Part shown: positions 59,237 to 64,000 of the stretch, piece after piece | Layout of the letters: the number at the start of each line of letters is the position of its first letter | Position numbering within the stretch: the first letter of the stretch is position 1 | DNA from: Mycteria americana | Taxonomy: Eukaryota; Chordata; Aves; Ciconiiformes; Ciconiidae | Direction of reading: 5' to 3' | DNA: 64,000 nucleotides | Assembly (NCBI RefSeq): GCF_035582795.1 | Contig: NC_134367.1 | Span: 54,405,562-54,469,561 of the forward strand | The notes under the pieces: generated by a model | What the model was told of the DNA's origin: nothing | Databases searched by the model: none | What the model saw: the letters and a program-made list of their open reading frames with translations, nothing else | Made by a program: the position numbers and the translations under genes

Positions 59237-62200
59237 ACTTTATCTGATTTAAGCAGAACTACGCATGTTGTGTATTCAGTACAATGGGAAACTGCTTTTG
59301 GCCTTCACACAGAGGTATATGAGCAAGCAGGTATTTTATTATAGAGAAGGTAACTCCATTACATGTAATCTGACAGAGTCAACATAAAAACTTTTTATAG
59401 ATTCTGCTTTGCTCCAGCCAAGCTGTGCACAAAGGAAATTCTTCCTATGAAACTTTATTGAAGAGACTGTGGTCACGGTTCCTCACAATATATGGTTTGC
59501 TACTGCCCTAAAATACCTGGTAATAGAAAGAATTATTAAAATAGTTAGATGTAATAGAATACACCTGGAATACTGTTCCAACCTGCAGAGTTCAAACTGA
59601 CTTCAAGAAACCCTATAATCAAGAAAGACAGGACTATCCAAAAAGTCACAAGGTTATTTTTGTCTAGCTGGTGCAATCATTCCTCTGTAGCTATTGGCTG
59701 GAGGAGGGTAGCCTTTGCTTAAACACCACTTTCCTTCCAGAGCAGAAGTAAAACATTTCAAAGACAGACCCTCTCTATATGGGCAATCTCTTGAACATAC
59801 AAAGAACGTCGCCCAATAAGGACCTTGTTCTTCATTATTTGACTACTTCTAAATCATCACCTGAAACTTGAAGCCAACTACTGAAATATGTAATCACAAC
59901 TCCGTATACTTCTGTCCTGATTCGGTTTGGCTCTGATAAAGAACAGCCTCTATCCTTCATTATACTAATTCTTAATTTCAGAGGAGAAGCCAAATACCAG
60001 GATAAACATAACATATTTTATTCATACAAATCCCCGTTTTGACAGCTGGGTAACTAGGTGCATTTGATTTTTAATAAATTTAACAAAGATAAGCACAAAA
60101 TGAATATTGTTGGTAGGGCTGGCCTAAAACTGGCTAATTCAAGTGCCTGAACTGAAACAACAAATAGGGAACTTTAGATTCATGGCTGACAGCCTGTAGC
60201 TTACACTGAAGTCAAACCTGATCCTTGCTCTTATGAGGAAATATTTCCCAGAAATACATGCATCGTCCCTGGAGGCTCCAAGAATTGCAGATCATTCCCT
60301 TGAGATGCAGTCAGCACTCCTATCTTTTCCGTATCTTGTGCTTTTTAAAGCTGAGAAGGCTAGTTCATACAAGGGAGATTTAAGACCCAAACCTCCTGTC
60401 CTGTAATTCAAAGATTCAATAAGAATCACCCATTATTGGACAAGTGCATCTTTTGCACTGGCAAGTTCTACCTTTTTTTCAGACCATAAACTTCTGTGTA
60501 AAATGCCTTAGATTTCGTTGAATATTTCTCTTCATAGGGTAGATTCTTCCTGCTGTATGTACTATTCTATGGCAAATTAATACTACAAATCCTTTATAAT
60601 TAGGATTTGGTTTTAAGCCTAACTGCAAAAGAATGTATTTACTTTATCTTGAGAGATTACACTATGCAGCTCATGTTTTGCCGATAATAATAGAGGAACA
60701 TACCTTGTATTCTGACAATTGATTAAACAGCATCCTACAGCTTGTTTATACACTGGGGTATTTTAGCAGATTTAATGACTGCACTATAGAACCTGGTTCA
60801 CTTAAATCAGTGTAAATCATTCAAATATGCCTACATTCTTAATTAAAACAAAAGTGGTCTGACCAGCTTATCATATGTTCATAAACTGTCATAAAATTAA
60901 ATCAGTGTACAAACAATATGTGGAATAGTCTGAAATAGGAGAAAACAAAAAGATATCCTAAACCCCTTCCCTGTAAAGGTATCAATTTTATCTGGACTGA
61001 AGCTCAGCTTCCCATTCTGTGAACACAATCTGTATATTCCAAACTCCACGCTCAGCAAATTATGTACTCAGTTTGCCAAGTACTTGCAATCATCACGTTT
61101 TGGAATGTGCTTTTCTGTTTATCAGTGGTATTTGAAAAACAATCCCAGGCCTCAGCACCTTCCCACTGAAGCCATTGACAAATTTGCTCTTATTTCAGTA
61201 AAGTGTCCATGTTCTTATTTTTGCTGCTGTATATGCAGTTTCTAGAACTGCTGAATTATAAAATGTATGGTATGGAAAATTATATTTATGTTCAATAAAT
61301 TAGTTCCATATTACTCTAAGCTGCCTTTATGCATTGTCATTTTTATTGCATCCACCACTTTTTATAGCACTGCACTAACTGTTTTGCTATGTGAGACCAA
61401 GTCCTGGGAAATGCTTGACTCAGGAATAAGACAGAACTTGTACCAGAACTCGAAGTACATATGGCACACAACCTCGACATCCCGAAAGCTTGTTATGCTA
61501 AGAAATTACAAGGGTCTTTCCCGTAGTTCTTGTTAACAAGACTTTTCTTTACATTGACAGGGCATTTTAAGCAGCAAACATATTTGTGGGAGCTTGTCTG
61601 TTAAAGGATGGGAAAAAAGGGTTACGTTTGACAAATTCCTCATTTCAAATCATGCAAATAATTGGCTCCATGGGGTGCTTATTCTGGAGAGATTTTTCAC
61701 AGCCTGAAAGAGGGAATTGATGGACTTAAACTGTGAGGTAAAACAGTGAGAAGGAATGAGAAAGAAAGTCCCATAGAAAATTGGAGAAATATTAGGTTTG
61801 CATGTTTTGCAGTAAGCACTATTGAAATTGCAATCAAACTGAAGAAAACATTCAAAGGTTTGTTTTTTCTCATGACTTCGTAACACATGATGCTCCCTTA
61901 GGCAAAAATCTTCTCAGAGCTGCCATACTGCAAACCTTTCCAGTTTACTGCTGTCTCACTGAGGTGACTCGTAAAAGGGGCAAATCAAGCTGGCTGAGCA
62001 ATTATTAAACAAATCCATGATTTCACAGAAAATATGCTGGGACATACTCACTTGCTGCTTTGTGCTGCTGGAATAATGCAAAGCAGTCGAATGAGCAGCT
62101 GAATGTAGCAGAATTTGAGCCACTAATCTGAATTAAAGACCAATTCACTGACAGTTTAATCCATGTTAGATATTTTAGCCAAAGTTCACTTGGATTAAGG

Positions 62201-63805
62201 ATGTACTGGTTTGGGTTTCAGTCATATCTTGAGAACTCTATTCCCCATAGAGAAAGTCTCCATCTTTTGCTGACTTTCTAGAAGTGAGTACATGATCACT
62301 CCAGTGACTCCTGTTGCAGCATTATACCAAGCTCTGTGCAAACACAGAGGAGTTTGGATGGAATCCTGCCCCTCTCAAAGATGCAAAACTTTTGTCCTTT
62401 GTTCACTAGTGATAGGAAGCCGAGAAGGAGGGGGAGTTGCAGGAAAGGAAGGGGAGAGTAAAATCTGGTCTTCCCAACTGAGCCTAGATAATCTCTTCTT
62501 TAAATAAAGAGTAAGCAAAGAGCCCAGATCCCTGTGTTTGGAAAGAGGTATGGCGAGAACAAAGTGCCTTCAGTGTACCCGCAGGTATTGCAGAGAGGAG
62601 ACCATGTGTTGGAAGGGAGTTGCACACTTCCCCCTGAGGCTACTTCTCCTTTCAAGAAGAGGTGAGCAGAGGTCCCCTGAGTGTTGCTGGACTGATGTGT
62701 AATAGCGTCAGCACTTATGCTTTCCCTTTTTTTCTTCAAAAGTAAACCAGGACAACAGTGCGTATTGATTCTTTGGGAAACTGATGTCCCCATAAGAAAA
62801 ACATAGAACCACATTGACAGAGGGCATCCTGAAGTGAAGGCACAGACAGCAGATATACCTTCCTGCTCAAGGTCTGCAATTTTAATATAGTTAAACATCA
62901 AAATTTTGTCAAACCCTTAAAGTTCTTTGGGAAGAAACTTCCCCAAAGGAAAGATAGCCTCCTAATTGTCTTCTGAGGCTCACTGAGTCTACTACAGCTC
63001 AAAGCCTTAGGCCATAGGTCATCTTGCCTGATTCACAGCCTGGCCTCTTTTCACAGAAAGTAGGCAGATTTCTACCTAATGTGTGTAAAAATTTCAATAT
63101 AGCTAAGGCAAGCTGAAGTTTCAAAAAGTCGTAACTGATCAATATTTTTCCATTGTTTTGTATTTCACTAGGTCTGTCCATATTAAAACCGATCCATTTT
63201 ATTTGCACTAGGACTGTGAACATGTAGGGGTTCAAAAACATTATATCATTATCTTTTTTTTTCCCTAATGCAGACGTGGCACAAACATGAAATGTTCCCT
63301 TTTGGTCTTTATGATAAATCACTTTCCCTAGATAAAGTGCATGAATACTGTGACCATAACCCTGTCCAGTTAGTTACCTCCCTAAACTCTGATCAGGTTC
63401 TAGGGATCAGTGGTCAGATGGGCTTAACTGATCAGCAAGAGTCACTGATTTATTTAGCTCTTTTATAAGAATACTTCACCATGTCTTCTTTTCAAATCAA
63501 TTAGAAATCATCAATAGTCACTGTATAGCTCAGCCACTGTTATCTACACTGTTCGATGGATGCCTTTAAACTACAACCATACCTTGAGGTTCCACAAGTA
63601 CTGAATACTCTGGGACAGGAGAGTGCAGAAAAGTCCAGAAAATACCAAGATAAAGCTGGGACATAGAATCATCCTCTCAGACTCACTCATGGATTTCTTA
63701 TCTAGCCGCTGGTTGTATTTTCTAAATTTAAAAACTGCAGGGGCTTGCTTGCACACAGTCCTTCACACTCAAGGATGTAAGATATGTGATGATGATAATT
63801 AATCT
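59237..63805. other. Intergenic, no gene seen
   Basis: AT-rich with short frames (longest 133 codons on the minus strand, 62500-62901, no motif). No repeat was recognised with confidence, and no splice-bounded open frame stood out. Confidence 0.3.
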
Positions 63806-63919
63806 CCTGATCTAGTTGAAGATGACCCTGCTCATTGCAGGATAGGTTGGACTAGATGACCTTTAAAGGTCCCTTCCAACCCAAACTATACTGTGATTCT
63901 ATGATTCTATGATTCTGTG
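63806..63919 (+). mobile_element. CR1 LINE 3'UTR fragment
   Basis: Classic CR1 tail: 'cctgatctagttgaagatga', 'ccctgctcattgcag', 'ggttggactagatgaccttt', 'aaaggtcccttccaaccc', then three terminal octamers (GATTCTATGATTCTATGATTCTGT). Only about 115 bases remain, all 3'UTR. Confidence 0.92.
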
Positions 63920-64000
63920 TTTGGATAAAAAAGGCATTACGCTCACCCAGTCTGAGTCATGTCCCAGGACCCCCAAAAGGACTTTATGAACTGGACTGAT
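63920..64000. other. Window end, nothing recognised
   Basis: Short flank after the CR1 tail. Confidence 0.4.

Noticed and set aside
62500..62901. 133-codon minus frame
   Set aside because: No domain, no splice or promoter context; includes a Lys run from an A/T-rich string.
1..64000. Bacterial or phage genes, operons, CRISPR arrays, tRNA or rRNA genes
   Set aside because: No long tandem genes, no spaced direct-repeat arrays, no recognisable tRNA cloverleaf or rRNA words; CR1 LINE tails indicate avian nuclear DNA.

Overview
This window looks like avian nuclear DNA from a gene-poor region. The direct evidence is several CR1 LINE 3' ends with the bird-type terminal octamer (ATTCTATG/ATTCTGTG): 15381-15520 (minus), 32405-32716 (plus), 44490-44812 (plus) and 63806-63919 (plus). 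The sequence is AT-rich with CpG-depleted stretches, and there are no long protein genes, operons, bacterial signals, tRNAs or CRISPR arrays. I assign it to a bird (reptile lineage) with good confidence, but not to a species.

Nearly everything is intergenic or intronic. The features that can be supported best are mobile-element relics. There are two very old CR1/L3-type LINE reverse-transcriptase remnants on the minus strand (about 1720-2650 and 11900-12600). A third old LINE on the plus strand (about 43060-45550) is split in the middle by a GC-rich block (43965-44335) and a younger CR1 tail (44490-44812). MIR-like SINE relics lie at 5560-5800, 17310-17425, 40875-40965 and 56185-56510, and a possible hAT-like miniature element at 35007-35153. 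Simple repeats include (AT)n, (CT)n, (AAAAG)n, a pentanucleotide (GAATA/GAATG) array and a polypyrimidine tract of about 320 bp.

Protein-coding content, if any, exists only as isolated exon-like pieces. The best is a possible terminal coding exon at 589-727 with a strong splice acceptor, a 45-codon frame, a stop and an AATAAA at 1111. Next is a possible first coding exon at 4664-4750, encoding a signal-peptide-like start and ending in a perfect AAG|GTAAGT donor. Weaker exon-like islands lie at 13978-14155, 24217-24278, 28365-28524, 47720-47785, 50841-51040, 59120-59207 (all plus) and 38016-38242 (minus). Three of them (4664-4750, 24217-24278, 28365-28524) are phase-compatible and could join into a short secreted protein, but this is speculative: strong acceptors followed by about 30 open codons occur by chance in a window of this size. 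The longest open frames are 251 codons on the minus strand (9886-10641) and 197 codons on the plus strand (52096-52689). Neither resembles a family I know.

I found no convincing new biological system. The best leads are the 589-727 exon, the signal-peptide exon with its possible downstream exons, the long minus-strand frame at 9886-10641, and the layered LINE insertion at 43-45.6 kb.
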